Of a DNA stretch of 64,000 nt, positions 24,356-33,721 are shown in pieces (position 1 is the first letter of the stretch; each line of letters opens with the position of its first letter). The notes under the pieces were generated by a model, which was given only the letters and a program-made list of their open reading frames with translations, did not search any database and was not told the DNA's origin. This DNA comes from Sinorhizobium fredii USDA 257 (lineage in GTDB: Bacteria > Pseudomonadota > Alphaproteobacteria > Rhizobiales > Rhizobiaceae), in contig NC_018000.1 of assembly GCF_000265205.3 (NCBI RefSeq), positions 5,329,001-5,393,000 of the forward strand, read 5' to 3'. The translations under genes and the position numbers were made by a program.

Positions 24356-26557
24356 ATGAAATTCGACACGCCAGCAACGACGAACCCGATCGACCAGCTC
24401 AAGGTCGTCGGCCAGCCGATCCACCGCATCGACGGTCCGCTGAAGACGACTGGCAAGGCTGTCTATGCCTATGAATGGCATGATCCCAATACGCCCTACG
24501 CCTACGGATATGTCGTCGGCTCGGCGATCGCCAAGGGCCGGATCCGGTCCATGCACGTCACCGCTGCACTGGACGCTCCCGGCGTGATCGCCGTCGTCAC
24601 CTCCGACCGCGTGGGGGATCTCAAGAAGGGCAAATACAATACCGCCAAGCTCTTCGGCGGCACGGCGATCCAGCACTACCACCAGGCAATTGCCGTCGTG
24701 GTCGCCGAAACATTCGAACAGGCCCGCGCCGCGGCTCAACTCGTCAAGGTCGATTATGTCGAGGAGGCGGGCGCCTTCGATCTGGCGGCGGCCAAGGACA
24801 ATGCCGTCAAGCCCAAGGATGGCGAACCGGATTCAGCTGCGGGCGACTTCGATGCCGCCTTCGAGTCGGCACCCGTCAAGTTCGACCAGACCTACACCAC
24901 GCCGGACCAATCGCATGCGATGATGGAACCTCACGCCTCGATCGCCGCCTGGAATGGCGACGAACTGACGGTCTGGACATCGAGCCAGATGATCGACTGG
25001 TGGAGGACCGACCTCGCGACGACCATCGGGATCGACAAGGAGAAGGTCCACATCATGTCGCCTTTCATTGGCGGCGGGTTCGGGGTCAAGCTGTTCCTCC
25101 GCGCAGACGCGGTGCTGGCGGCGCTTGCCGCGCGCGAAGCGAAGCGTCCCGTAAAAGTTGCCCTCCCTCGTCCGTTCCTGATGAACAACACCACGCACCG
25201 CCCGGCAACGATCCAGCGGATCCGCATCGGCGCGGGGCGCGACGGCAAGATCACCGCGATCGCGCATGAGAGCTGGTCCGGGGATCTGCCGGGCGGCGGC
25301 GTCGAGGTCGCGGTTCAGCAGACGCGCCTGCTTTATGCCGGCGAGAACCGGATGACCGCCATGCGGCTTGCCACACTCGATCTTCCCGAGGGAAACGCGA
25401 TGCGGGCTCCGGGCGAGGCGCCGGGCATGATGGCGCTGGAGATTGCGATCGACGAAATGGCCGAGAGGCTCGGTCTCGACCCGGTCGAATTCCGGATCAT
25501 CAACGACACGCAGGTCGACCCCGAGAAGCCGGAACGGCCGTTCTCGCACCGCGATCTCGTCGGCTGTCTGCGCACCGGCGCCGAACGCTTCGGCTGGCAG
25601 GACCGTAACAAGCGGCCGAGAAGCCGCCGCGAGGGAAACTGGCTCGTCGGCACGGGCGTTGCCTCGGCATTCCGCAACAACCTTGTGCTCCCCTCGGGGG
25701 CGCGCGTGCGCCTCGACCGCGAGGGCATCGTCACCGTTGAGACCGACATGACCGACATCGGCACGGGCAGTTACACGATCATCGCCCAAACCGCGGCGGA
25801 GATGCTTGGTGTTCCGGTCGAAAAAGTTGCGGTCAGCCTGGGGGACTCGCGCTTTCCGGTTTCCTCAGGCTCGGGCGGCCAGTTCGGAGGAAACTGCTCC
25901 ACCGCTGGCGTATACGCCGCCTGCGCCAAGCTGCGTGAGGCCGTGGCGCAGAAGCTCGGATTCAACAGCTCCGACGACCTGGTGTTCGCCGGTGGCGAGG
26001 TCCGGTCCGGCGACCGCCGCATGCCGCTTATGGAGGCCTCCGGCGCTGAAGGGCTCGTGGCCGAGGACCGCATCGAGTTCGGAAAGCTCACCGAAACCCA
26101 TCAGCAGTCCACCTTCGGCGCGCATTTCGTCGAAGTCGGCGTCGACGTAGCGACCGGCGAGACGCGGATCCGGCGGATGCTGGCCGTCTGCGCCGCTGGC
26201 CGCATCCTCAATCCGATAACCGCACGCAGCCAGGTGATCGGCGCGATGACGATGGGCGTCGGCGGCGCCCTGTCGGAGGAGCTCGTCGTCGACAAGGAAC
26301 GCGGCTTCTTCGTCAACCATGATCTGGCCGCCTACGAAGTGCCGGTCCACGCCGACATCCCGCACCAGGAGGTCATCTTCCTTGACGAGACCGATCCGAT
26401 GTCGTCGCCGATGAAAGCCAAGGGCATCGCCGAACTCGGCCTGTGCGGCGTCGCGGCGGCTGTTGCGAATGCCATCTACAATGCCACCGGCGTGAGGGTG
26501 CGCGATTATCCGATCACTCTCGACAAGCTGATTGACCGCCTGCCGGATGTGGCATGA
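24356..26557 (+). CDS. paoC: Aldehyde oxidoreductase molybdenum-binding subunit (PaoC-like)
   Basis: The protein has 733 residues, almost the length of Escherichia coli PaoC. Molybdopterin-binding motifs include IGGGFGVKLF, SGSGGQFGGNCST, and the C-terminal KGIAELGLCGVAAAVANA with the catalytic Glu. PaoABC enzymes oxidise aromatic and aliphatic aldehydes in the periplasm. No maturation gene (paoD, xdhC-like) follows in this window, so the cofactor insertion chaperone must be encoded elsewhere. Confidence 0.92.
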   Translation: MKFDTPATTNPIDQLKVVGQPIHRIDGPLKTTGKAVYAYEWHDPNTPYAYGYVVGSAIAKGRIRSMHVTAALDAPGVIAVVTSDRVGDLKKGKYNTAKLFGGTAIQHYHQAIAVVVAETFEQARAAAQLVKVDYVEEAGAFDLAAAKDNAVKPKDGEPDSAAGDFDAAFESAPVKFDQTYTTPDQSHAMMEPHASIAAWNGDELTVWTSSQMIDWWRTDLATTIGIDKEKVHIMSPFIGGGFGVKLFLRADAVLAALAAREAKRPVKVALPRPFLMNNTTHRPATIQRIRIGAGRDGKITAIAHESWSGDLPGGGVEVAVQQTRLLYAGENRMTAMRLATLDLPEGNAMRAPGEAPGMMALEIAIDEMAERLGLDPVEFRIINDTQVDPEKPERPFSHRDLVGCLRTGAERFGWQDRNKRPRSRREGNWLVGTGVASAFRNNLVLPSGARVRLDREGIVTVETDMTDIGTGSYTIIAQTAAEMLGVPVEKVAVSLGDSRFPVSSGSGGQFGGNCSTAGVYAACAKLREAVAQKLGFNSSDDLVFAGGEVRSGDRRMPLMEASGAEGLVAEDRIEFGKLTETHQQSTFGAHFVEVGVDVATGETRIRRMLAVCAAGRILNPITARSQVIGAMTMGVGGALSEELVVDKERGFFVNHDLAAYEVPVHADIPHQEVIFLDETDPMSSPMKAKGIAELGLCGVAAAVANAIYNATGVRVRDYPITLDKLIDRLPDVA

Positions 26558-26572
26558 GTGAGGGCGCCGTCC

Positions 26573-26620
26573 GCGGGCAGACGCCAGCGCCTTCGGCAAC
26601 GGCCTGCGGCGTCTGCCCGC
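26573..26620. terminator. Long inverted repeat after paoC, terminator-like
   Basis: GCGGGCAGACGCC at 26573-26585 pairs perfectly with GGCGTCTGCCCGC at 26608-26620; the 22-base loop contains a smaller self-complementary segment. It begins 16 bases after the paoC stop. There is no T run, so this is either a Rho-dependent stop or a 3'-protecting structure. Confidence 0.5.
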
Positions 26621-26964
26621 TCTCGACCGTCCAGCGGTCGATCGACCGATCTTGCCAAGACGCTGGCCGCTGCTCACCACCGGTCCTTCCCAACTGTTCA
26701 CTGAAATACAGGCGCCGCCCATGCAGGTGCCACCGGCGCTTTGAGGACTGAACCAATAAACTTGAAATGGAGCCTGAGACAGCACAAGCCGAAACGTTCA
26801 CATGAGCCAGCCCGCAGCGACAACCGGCTTGAGGCCGGGCAAAGAGATGACCACGAGAAACATGCAATGCTCCGGAACAAGATCGCGCAGCGAACATTCC
26901 TCCCCACTTGGTCATAAATGCCCATGCCCGTGGAGGGTAGGTAACATCGTCAAAGGGGAGCGAC
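26621..26964. other. Intergenic stretch before the TIGR02587 gene
   Basis: About 340 bases with no convincing gene. Short frames on both strands lack motifs and good ribosome binding sites. It probably holds the promoter of the next two genes, but no clear -35/-10 pair is recognised. Confidence 0.35.
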
Positions 26965-27801
26965 GTGGCGCCAATTGGAGTGATCGTCGGCCCAACGCCG
27001 CGTGAGTTCTGGATCGGTCTTGGCCGCGCCTTCGCCGGAGCACTGATTTTCGCCGTACCTGTGCTGATGACGATGGAAGCTTGGGCGCTGGGCTTTCACC
27101 TTCACCCATTGCGGCTCGCCCTGTTACTGGCAGTCACCGTGCCGATGCTGGTGTTGCTGCACAAATATGGAGGGTTTCGCCAGACAATGGTGCTTCGCGA
27201 CCGAATCGCGGATGCATTCGTAGCCCTCTTGGTTGCCGCTGTCGCGGCGGCTGCAGTTCTACTGATATTCGGAATCGTGAACGGGGATATGCCTTTGCGG
27301 GAGGTGGTTGGGAAGATCGCCGTCCAGGTTGTGCCGGGCAGTCTGGGAGCATCGTTGGCGCGGGCCCAATTGGGCCCAAGTCCATTGGAGGACGACGAAA
27401 TTCCGGAGCCCGGTTACACCGGCGAATTGTTCCTGATGGTAGTCGGAGCGCTGTTTCTGTCCGTGAACATCGCACCAACGGAAGAGGTCGTCCTGATCGC
27501 CTATAAGATGAATCCCTGGCAGGAAATCGCCCTGGTAGTAGGAACCGTCGGCCTCATGCACGCTTTCGTATATGAACTCGAATTCCGCGGCACGCACAAT
27601 CCCGAGCCAGGCGCCGGGTTCTTTAGCATCTTCTTTCGGTATGCGATCGTCGGCTACGTCTTGGTGATGCTGGTGAACCTCTATATCCTTTGGACTTTCG
27701 GCAGAACCGATGGTGCCGGCCTCTCTGAGACGCTCAGTGCAGTCGTGGTTCTCTCCTTTCCAGGCGCGTTGGGGGCGGCGGTGGCGAGGCTCATCCTGTG
27801 A
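26965..27801 (+). CDS. TIGR02587-family integral membrane protein
   Basis: The protein has 278 residues with about seven membrane segments, for example FAGALIFAVPVLMTMEAWAL, LALLLAVTVPMLVLLHKYGG and AFVALLVAAVAAAAVLLIFG. Start is GTG at 26965 with GGGGAG upstream. It resembles the TIGR02587 family, which, as I recall, always occurs in a two-gene operon with TIGR02588, as seen here. A conserved-looking loop (VNIAPTEEVVLIAYKM) contains acidic residues in a membrane-proximal position. Function unknown; it may be a transporter or sensor. Confidence 0.8.
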   Translation: MAPIGVIVGPTPREFWIGLGRAFAGALIFAVPVLMTMEAWALGFHLHPLRLALLLAVTVPMLVLLHKYGGFRQTMVLRDRIADAFVALLVAAVAAAAVLLIFGIVNGDMPLREVVGKIAVQVVPGSLGASLARAQLGPSPLEDDEIPEPGYTGELFLMVVGALFLSVNIAPTEEVVLIAYKMNPWQEIALVVGTVGLMHAFVYELEFRGTHNPEPGAGFFSIFFRYAIVGYVLVMLVNLYILWTFGRTDGAGLSETLSAVVVLSFPGALGAAVARLIL

Positions 27802-28244
27802 CAAAGAACGCCGCAAAGGACCACAAGCAACAGAAGCAGCAGTCCGACGACGAGGGAATCACACGAAAACCGGGAACCTCCATCACGGAGTGGGTGGTGG
27901 CAGGAATAAGCTGCCTCGCCCTTCTTACGGTACTTGCCTACCTCATCCTTGACGGCTTTAGCGGGCGCAACGGAACTGCCCAGATCATCGTGCTGCCGGT
28001 TGAGGTCACGGCCACCGACGGCGGCTACGTGGTTCAGTTCGCCGCCGAGAATCGTGCGGAAAAGTCTGTTGCATCGGTCGAGATCAAGGGTGAACTCCGC
28101 AATGGCGATGAGGTCGTCGAAGAGAGCAGTGCTACGCTCGACTATATTCCACAGGAATCCGAGCGGAAGGGCGCACTGATCTTTCGGAGTGATCCCAAGG
28201 CTTACGCACTGCGTCTTTTTGCGAGTGGATACAGTGAGCCCTGA
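27798..28244 (+). CDS. TIGR02588-family single-pass membrane protein
   Basis: The product has 148 residues. It has a charged cytosolic N-terminus (about 25 residues rich in Lys, Gln and Asp), one membrane helix (about residues 30-52), and a periplasmic beta-rich domain. The GTG start overlaps the TIGR02587 stop (GTGA), so the two are translationally coupled. The periplasmic domain (GGYVVQFAAENRAEKSVASV) looks like an immunoglobulin-like fold. Function unknown; a two-component membrane complex is the simplest reading. Confidence 0.8.
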   Translation: MTKNAAKDHKQQKQQSDDEGITRKPGTSITEWVVAGISCLALLTVLAYLILDGFSGRNGTAQIIVLPVEVTATDGGYVVQFAAENRAEKSVASVEIKGELRNGDEVVEESSATLDYIPQESERKGALIFRSDPKAYALRLFASGYSEP

Positions 28245-28489
28245 GCGTCCGGTTGCCGGCCACGAGCAGTGGCCCGGCTGCGTGATGACCGCCGACCACG
28301 CTGGCGCAACATGCTGGCCGCCCCCGATACCGCCCCAGCCGGAACGGACATCTCGCCGCATCAGGATCAGTCGCTCCGGTCACGAAGACCCATGAAACAG
28401 ACGAGTTTCGACTGCTTGCCCTGAGCGGACTCGAACTACAGGCCATGTTTTCGATTGAGCGGCGTAAAGCCCTATTGTGGAACGATAAA

Positions 28490-29170
28490 TCAGGTGGGGA
28501 CGGCCATTATTGCCGGCATGTCCTGCTGCGGCCATCGCTGCAGTGCTTCTCGTCCGGCATCGGTCAAGCCGTAGACGCCTCTGTCAAGCCGTTCAAACCA
28601 GCCATAGACATTCGCAAGCAAAATTTTCCCGGCATCCGGTATGCCGGATCTGATTTCGCCCACGCGCAGCGGTCCTGATGCCAGCGCTGAAGCACAGCCG
28701 AGCGCCTGCTGTCGGTACGCGGTCATGACAGGAGCGCGCGTGCTTCCGCCTACTGCCGGATCGCCGCGTCGCCTCTGGTGTTCGCGCATGAGCTTCGAAC
28801 GCCGTTTCGGATTGGTTCGCGGCATCGGCGATACGGAGCCGACGATAACGCTGACGTCGCCGGCATCGGAAATGCCGAGCATGCCGATCCCGAGCCTGCG
28901 GCAGAGGTCGCGGTAGCGTTTGTCGGCCTCGCGACTATTGCCCTTGGCCGAGACTCGCGCCGCGATCCAGACCTCGTCCGCGACAGCCGCGCGATCGACG
29001 GCCTGCAGGATGAGCTCCAGATTGAAGGTCAGTTTTAACTCGCAGATCACGACCACAGACGGATCGCCATCGCTCAAACCGACGAGATCGCAGCCGCCAA
29101 CTTCGCCTTTGACGACATAACCTGCCTTTTCGAGAAAGCCTTTGACAGGCAGATAAAGCGACGTTTCCAT
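28490..29170 (-). CDS. DUF2161 family protein, putative PD-(D/E)XK nuclease-fold
   Basis: The protein has 226 residues. The N-terminal half has the nuclease-fold pattern: YVVKGEVGGCDLVGL followed by VVVICELKLTF, giving the Asp and the Glu-x-Lys of PD-(D/E)XK enzymes. The C-terminal half is helical and looks like a winged helix (GKILLANVYGWFERLDRGVYGLTDAG), as in DUF2161 proteins. A DNA or RNA phosphodiesterase is predicted but untested. The gene stands alone. Confidence 0.8.
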   Translation of the reverse strand: METSLYLPVKGFLEKAGYVVKGEVGGCDLVGLSDGDPSVVVICELKLTFNLELILQAVDRAAVADEVWIAARVSAKGNSREADKRYRDLCRRLGIGMLGISDAGDVSVIVGSVSPMPRTNPKRRSKLMREHQRRRGDPAVGGSTRAPVMTAYRQQALGCASALASGPLRVGEIRSGIPDAGKILLANVYGWFERLDRGVYGLTDAGREALQRWPQQDMPAIMAVPT

Positions 29171-29632
29171 ATGCCTGCAGGTTTAAGCGAAGAATCGTTC
29201 CATAAACTACATCGTTCCGCCCGCATGGACACCGCATTTATCGCCGCCGACGCGGTTACACGGCTGGCTGGCAGGCAGCCGCCAACGCATCCTGCGACAA
29301 TCGGCCACTTCGCCGCGGCATTGGAACGATGCTCTTGAGCGGATGCGAACCGCCGGCTACCAATCGATTCAAACGGCGGGAATGTCCGATCGGTCAGTGA
29401 CTGTTCGGCTCCTGCATCCACTGCGAATGTCCGCTTGGCATGAAGCAAGCGCCACACGTCGACGTGACCTGGCTGGTCGCGATAGAAAAAGACCGGCCGC
29501 TCCCCTTCAAACCACGAGTCACACGTCGCAATACCGAACCCGCGGCATGGCAGTGGCGCAGGTTCCAGTGGATTATGCGACTCTCGCAGCACAGACGAGA
29601 ACACCAACAGAAGACCGCTCTGGGTGCTAGTG
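29171..29632. other. Intergenic stretch between DUF2161 gene and ABC transporter operon
   Basis: About 460 bases. A reverse frame at 29074-29607 reads as plausible protein in its first third (GFGIATCDSWFEGERPVFFY), but its 3' part overlaps the DUF2161 gene and it has no clear ribosome binding site. It may be a gene remnant. No RNA gene or repeat is seen. Confidence 0.35.
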
Positions 29633-31033
29633 CTATGTGATGCCCTTGGCGGCCTGAGTGGAGACGATGTGCCGCTGGAAGAGCACGAAAAGGATAATGA
29701 CCGGCACGATCGAGATGAACGCGCCCGCCAGAACGACTCCCCAATCGCCCTGCGCGCCTCCGAACGAACGGCGCAGACTGAGAAGGCCGACCTGGACCGT
29801 CAGCGCTTCCGGTGGGCTGGTGATAAGAACGAGGGGCCAGAAGAAGTCGTTCCAGGCGCCTTGGAAGGCGAGAATCGCGTTGACCAACAAAGCCGGCTTG
29901 GCGTTTGGCAGAACGATCTTGCAGAACACTTGAAAACGGTTGGCGCCGTCGACTATTGCAGCTTCCTCTATCTCTCTTGGAAACCCCTCGAAAAACTGCT
30001 TCATCAACAGGACATTGGCTGAGGCGACGAAAACGACGATCACGCTCCACGGGGTGTTTAGAAGCGACAGATCCCTGAAGATCAGATAGTTCGAGACGAA
30101 GGTCACTTGTGCCGGAATCGTCATCGAGAAGAGCAATGCAGCGAATAGCAAACGGCTGCCCCTGAACTTGAGCCGTGCAAGCGCATATCCGGCAAGGCTG
30201 GCGACGACGAGCGTCAGGACCAGGCGCCCGATGGCGATGACAAAACTATTTACCAGCCAGCTCCCGAACAGACTCTTCCCGGTCTGCAGGTCAGCCGTCT
30301 CGTTTATCACCCGCCGGTAGTTGTTGAAGATCAACCCGAGAGCGCCTGGTGTGATGTTGTCCCAACTCAGCAGACGTCCGCGACGTTCGGATCGCGATGG
30401 CGAAATCGGACTGTCGATAAGTGTTTGAGAGGGCGGAGCGGTCAGATTGAAGGGCGTGCGTTCGATCCGGGGTCCGTTTGGGCGGTCGGTACTGTAGGTG
30501 ATCTCATAGGCGAATGTCCGCGTCTGCCACTCTTCCCGTACTCCCCTCTCGTTACGCACCTGCATCGTTGCCGCACTGGAACTTTTCAGCGCAATTGACG
30601 CATAGTCCGCCGCATAATCGCGCATGAGCGCAGCGGCGATGCCCGAGCCCGGGCGGCGACGAGGGACCTCGGCCTTCGGTTCAACGATCGGAGTGTCGGC
30701 GGGCGCTGCGTACGTCACACTGAAGTCAACTTTGGCGCCAGGAGAAAACCCTCCCCACAGAGCGTCACCCCCGCCCTCCTGCCCCAGACGGGCGGCGGCG
30801 ATCCATGCGGCCGGGTTGAGCTGATCGAAATAGATGCGGAACGGTTTCTCTAATGGATCGACCTTCAGGCTCGCCATAAAGGCTAGAACGAATGTCCCTG
30901 CCATGATGGTCGCCACGCCGAGAAAGATCAGATACAACCAGGCGCTTGCCGCAAGCTGCCGCCGGCGAAGCGCGCTGGCCGGCAGACGGCGGCGCGACGG
31001 TGAGGCAGCCGCGGCGGTCCTCCTCGCCATCAC
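29633..31033 (-). CDS. Carbohydrate ABC transporter permease with large periplasmic insertion (MalG type)
   Basis: The protein has 466 residues, against about 280 usual for this family. The first membrane helix lies near residues 30-53. About 190 residues follow before the next helix (SWLVNSFVIAIGRLVLTLVV), and most of that stretch is an extra periplasmic domain with a beta-rich, repeat-poor look. The EAA loop that contacts the ATPase is present (EIEEAAIVDGANRFQVFCKI). It overlaps the other permease gene by 4 bases. The insertion could contact the solute-binding protein, as MalF's large loop does in Escherichia coli, but here it sits in the MalG-type subunit. Confidence 0.9.
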   Translation of the reverse strand: MMARRTAAAASPSRRRLPASALRRRQLAASAWLYLIFLGVATIMAGTFVLAFMASLKVDPLEKPFRIYFDQLNPAAWIAAARLGQEGGGDALWGGFSPGAKVDFSVTYAAPADTPIVEPKAEVPRRRPGSGIAAALMRDYAADYASIALKSSSAATMQVRNERGVREEWQTRTFAYEITYSTDRPNGPRIERTPFNLTAPPSQTLIDSPISPSRSERRGRLLSWDNITPGALGLIFNNYRRVINETADLQTGKSLFGSWLVNSFVIAIGRLVLTLVVASLAGYALARLKFRGSRLLFAALLFSMTIPAQVTFVSNYLIFRDLSLLNTPWSVIVVFVASANVLLMKQFFEGFPREIEEAAIVDGANRFQVFCKIVLPNAKPALLVNAILAFQGAWNDFFWPLVLITSPPEALTVQVGLLSLRRSFGGAQGDWGVVLAGAFISIVPVIILFVLFQRHIVSTQAAKGIT

Positions 31034-32118
31034 TCGGCGCTTTCCTTCACGCCGACCGACTTTTGAACATAGACGACCGCGATTGTGAGAATCCCAAGGA
31101 CGAGCGCCGCAGCACTAGCCATGCCGATTCTCGAAGAGGCGCCTGCCGGAAAGGCGTTCTCATAAACGTAGTAGGCAAGCGTCACGCGGCTTGCGAGGGG
31201 CGCCGCATCTCCTAGAATCGCGACCTGATCGAACATCTGTAGGGTACCGATGATGCCCATCGTAACGACGGCAAAGGTCACCGGCCTGAGCGCCGGCACG
31301 GTTATGTGGCGAAATCGCTGAACAGCGTTGGCCCCGTCGATCTCGGCTGCGTCGTACAGGTCACTCGGGATCGACTGTAGCCCCGCCAGGAACAACAGCA
31401 TCAGCGTCGGGACCGTGGTAAAGACATTCATCAGCGCTACGGACCACAGCGTGACCGGCATGAAGAGGAATTGCTGCTGGGTGTTCAGCCAGGAAATCAG
31501 CAGATCGTTAGCGAAAACAGGCAGCAATCCCACAAGGGCGCAAGCAACGACAAGCGCCAACGCGCCGGCGGCGGCGGCGAGCAGGAAGAAGGGATCGAAG
31601 ATCGAAACACCTTCATAGCTGCGCCGCGCGTTGAGAACGAGTGCGCCCTGGAGCGCAGCGAAGCCCACGAAGAACAAAAGGATGTGCGGGCGATAAGCAA
31701 GCACGACGTTGATGATCGCGGTCATGAAGCCATCTCTCTGGAAGAGCCAGAGAAAGATAAGCGTCATGGCCGCACTGGACATGATGGATGGCAGGTAAAA
31801 CACCGTCCGAATAAGTCCCCTCGCCCGGACGGCGTGGTTCACGAGAACCGCCAGGGCAAGCGCAAGCACGGTCTGGACCGTCGTGACGATGAGCGAGAAG
31901 CCGATCGTGTTGCGCAGGGCGATGAGGAAAAGTTCGTCGGAGACGAGTGCAGCGTAATTGGACAGTCCAACCAAGCTCGGAGCCTTGAACAAGTCGAAAT
32001 CGGTAAAGCTGTAATAAGCTGTCCGGACGATCGCATAGACGAAAAACAGCGTCATCGAGATTGCAAAGGGCAATATGAAAAGCCAGCCGCTCCTCTCTTC
32101 TGAACTACCTCGCGACAT
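31030..32118 (-). CDS. Carbohydrate ABC transporter permease (MalF type) with extra membrane segments
   Basis: The product has 362 residues. Helix 1 is WLFILPFAISMTLFFVYAIV, and the EAA loop is DLYDAAEIDGANAVQRFRHI. Between core helices there is an added hydrophobic segment pair (ILLFFVGFAALQGALVLNAR and FFLLAAAAGALALVVACALV), which makes it about 70 residues longer than the typical family member. It is co-transcribed with the other permease (4-base overlap) and follows the solute-binding gene by 26 bases. Confidence 0.9.
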   Translation of the reverse strand: MSRGSSEERSGWLFILPFAISMTLFFVYAIVRTAYYSFTDFDLFKAPSLVGLSNYAALVSDELFLIALRNTIGFSLIVTTVQTVLALALAVLVNHAVRARGLIRTVFYLPSIMSSAAMTLIFLWLFQRDGFMTAIINVVLAYRPHILLFFVGFAALQGALVLNARRSYEGVSIFDPFFLLAAAAGALALVVACALVGLLPVFANDLLISWLNTQQQFLFMPVTLWSVALMNVFTTVPTLMLLFLAGLQSIPSDLYDAAEIDGANAVQRFRHITVPALRPVTFAVVTMGIIGTLQMFDQVAILGDAAPLASRVTLAYYVYENAFPAGASSRIGMASAAALVLGILTIAVVYVQKSVGVKESAE

Positions 32119-32144
32119 GCATGTCCTCCCGCGGGTGCCCTGCT

Positions 32145-33368
32145 TTACTTGGCGAGCATCCGATCAAAGGCGCTTTGTGCCGATGCCAAAGCTGTGTCGG
32201 CATCCGCCTCCCCCAGGATGACAGAATTGAGCGCAGCATTGATCGGCTGCATCCAACTCCCTCCGACGTCTCCGAAGAAATACGGCATGACGTGGTCGTC
32301 CGAGAGGCCCTCAAGAACCACTCGGCTTGTCATCTGTTCCGGCTGGCCGCCCCGCAGCCAAGGGTTGTCAGCCAGACCGGTCCGGCTCGGGAGGGCGAGC
32401 CCCTGCTCCAAGACCCACTGCTGGGCCTCCTCTGTTGTCAGGAGCTCGGCGACTTTAGCAGCAGCCCTACTGACCTTCGAGGCGGCGTTGACGGTCCAAC
32501 CGACGGTAAAGACGATATTGCCTCGTTTGCCGCTTTCAGGGTCTTTCGGCATCCGGACAGTGCCAAGATTCATGTTTGGAGCACTATCGCGCAGGGCGCT
32601 GATGATCCAGGCGCCCTCGAGCGCTATGGCAGCCCGCTCGGACGCTAGGCAACCGCCACTCCAGCTTTGACCCGCGTCGGCGGCCATGACGGCGGCCCCG
32701 GATTCCACGAGGCCGGTATAGAAATCGAAAGCCCGACGAAACCGCTCATCGAGCACGGTCCTTCCCTGACTATCGAAAGGGGACCAGCCTGTCGCCAGTG
32801 CAAAGGCGCCGAACCGGGCATATTCCGGAACGATGCAGAGGCCATCGACCTCCGGAAGAGCCTTGTGCACTGCCACGAGTTTCTCCTGCAGCGTCGTCCA
32901 CGTATCGTCGTCGCTCGGATAGGCCACCCCCGCATCATCGAAGATATCCTTGTTGAAATGTACCGCCAGCGTGTTGAAGTCCTTCGGGACTGCGTAGAGC
33001 TTCCCATCATAGGTGAAGGCCTCGAGGAGATTGGCTGCAAAACCGGAAACGTCCTGCGTTACCGGTGCTGCTTGATCGGCTCCGAATATGGAGCGCGCCC
33101 AGAAGATATCGACGTAAAAAAGGTCTGGAGCGGTGCCCGCCGACAGGCCGTTGATAATGAATTGCGAAAAGTCGCCATCAACGGGCTCGTACTTGACCGT
33201 GATGCCCTCCTTCGCGAGATCGTCGGCAAGTACGTTGGTCAATAACCCATTGACAATGGCCACCTCGGACCCGCCCCAACCAGACATCCGCACGGTATCG
33301 TCGGCGAACGCCGGCGACCCAAGGAGCATGGTCGCCGCGGCAAGGGCTCTCGTAGGACAGAACAGCAT
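32145..33368 (-). CDS. Sugar ABC transporter, periplasmic solute-binding protein
   Basis: The protein has 407 residues with an N-terminal signal peptide ending SPAFA. The mature part is a cluster B (maltose-binding-like) solute-binding protein: SAGTAPDLFYVDIFWARSIF, YAVPKDFNTLAVHFNKDIFD, and a C-terminal GQPEQMTSR region. GGAGGGAGGA lies just upstream of the ATG. It starts an operon with two permeases. No ATPase gene follows, so the transporter must borrow one. The sugar is unknown. Confidence 0.92.
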   Translation of the reverse strand: MLFCPTRALAAATMLLGSPAFADDTVRMSGWGGSEVAIVNGLLTNVLADDLAKEGITVKYEPVDGDFSQFIINGLSAGTAPDLFYVDIFWARSIFGADQAAPVTQDVSGFAANLLEAFTYDGKLYAVPKDFNTLAVHFNKDIFDDAGVAYPSDDDTWTTLQEKLVAVHKALPEVDGLCIVPEYARFGAFALATGWSPFDSQGRTVLDERFRRAFDFYTGLVESGAAVMAADAGQSWSGGCLASERAAIALEGAWIISALRDSAPNMNLGTVRMPKDPESGKRGNIVFTVGWTVNAASKVSRAAAKVAELLTTEEAQQWVLEQGLALPSRTGLADNPWLRGGQPEQMTSRVVLEGLSDDHVMPYFFGDVGGSWMQPINAALNSVILGEADADTALASAQSAFDRMLAK

Positions 33369-33721
33369 ATCGGTCCTCCCTCCGATCAGATGGCCACGTA
33401 GGAGAGCGGCAAGTACGGGACAAAAGGCGTCCCGCTGATCAGGAGGTAGATAGCTTCGTAAGTGAAAACGTCGAGCGGCACTCCGTTACTCGCCGAAGCA
33501 GCAGCCCGTTGGCTCTGCACACACCTTGAACGAAGCTTCGATCAGCGGGCATGCGCTGGCGCTGCTGGGGTTCTTCCTTTCTGGGCCGTATCTACGAGCT
33601 GGCCCTCTTATCTCATCTTCGGCTAAACGATTGCCCGCTTTCCTCGTGTCAATTTCCAGCGAACTGCGGCCCTGCCGCATGCGGCACGCTCAGGATGCCG
33701 TTCCGGTCGATGGGGCGTCTT
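33369..33721. other. Intergenic stretch upstream of the ABC operon
   Basis: About 350 bases between the solute-binding gene and a HAD remnant. It should include the promoter of the ABC operon. Short forward frames are present but do not look coding. Parts may be degraded continuation of the HAD pseudogene. Confidence 0.35.

Noticed and set aside
29074..29607. A 177-codon reverse frame between the DUF2161 gene and the ABC operon
   Set aside because: The 3' part overlaps the DUF2161 gene in another frame and no family is recognised; possible remnant at best.
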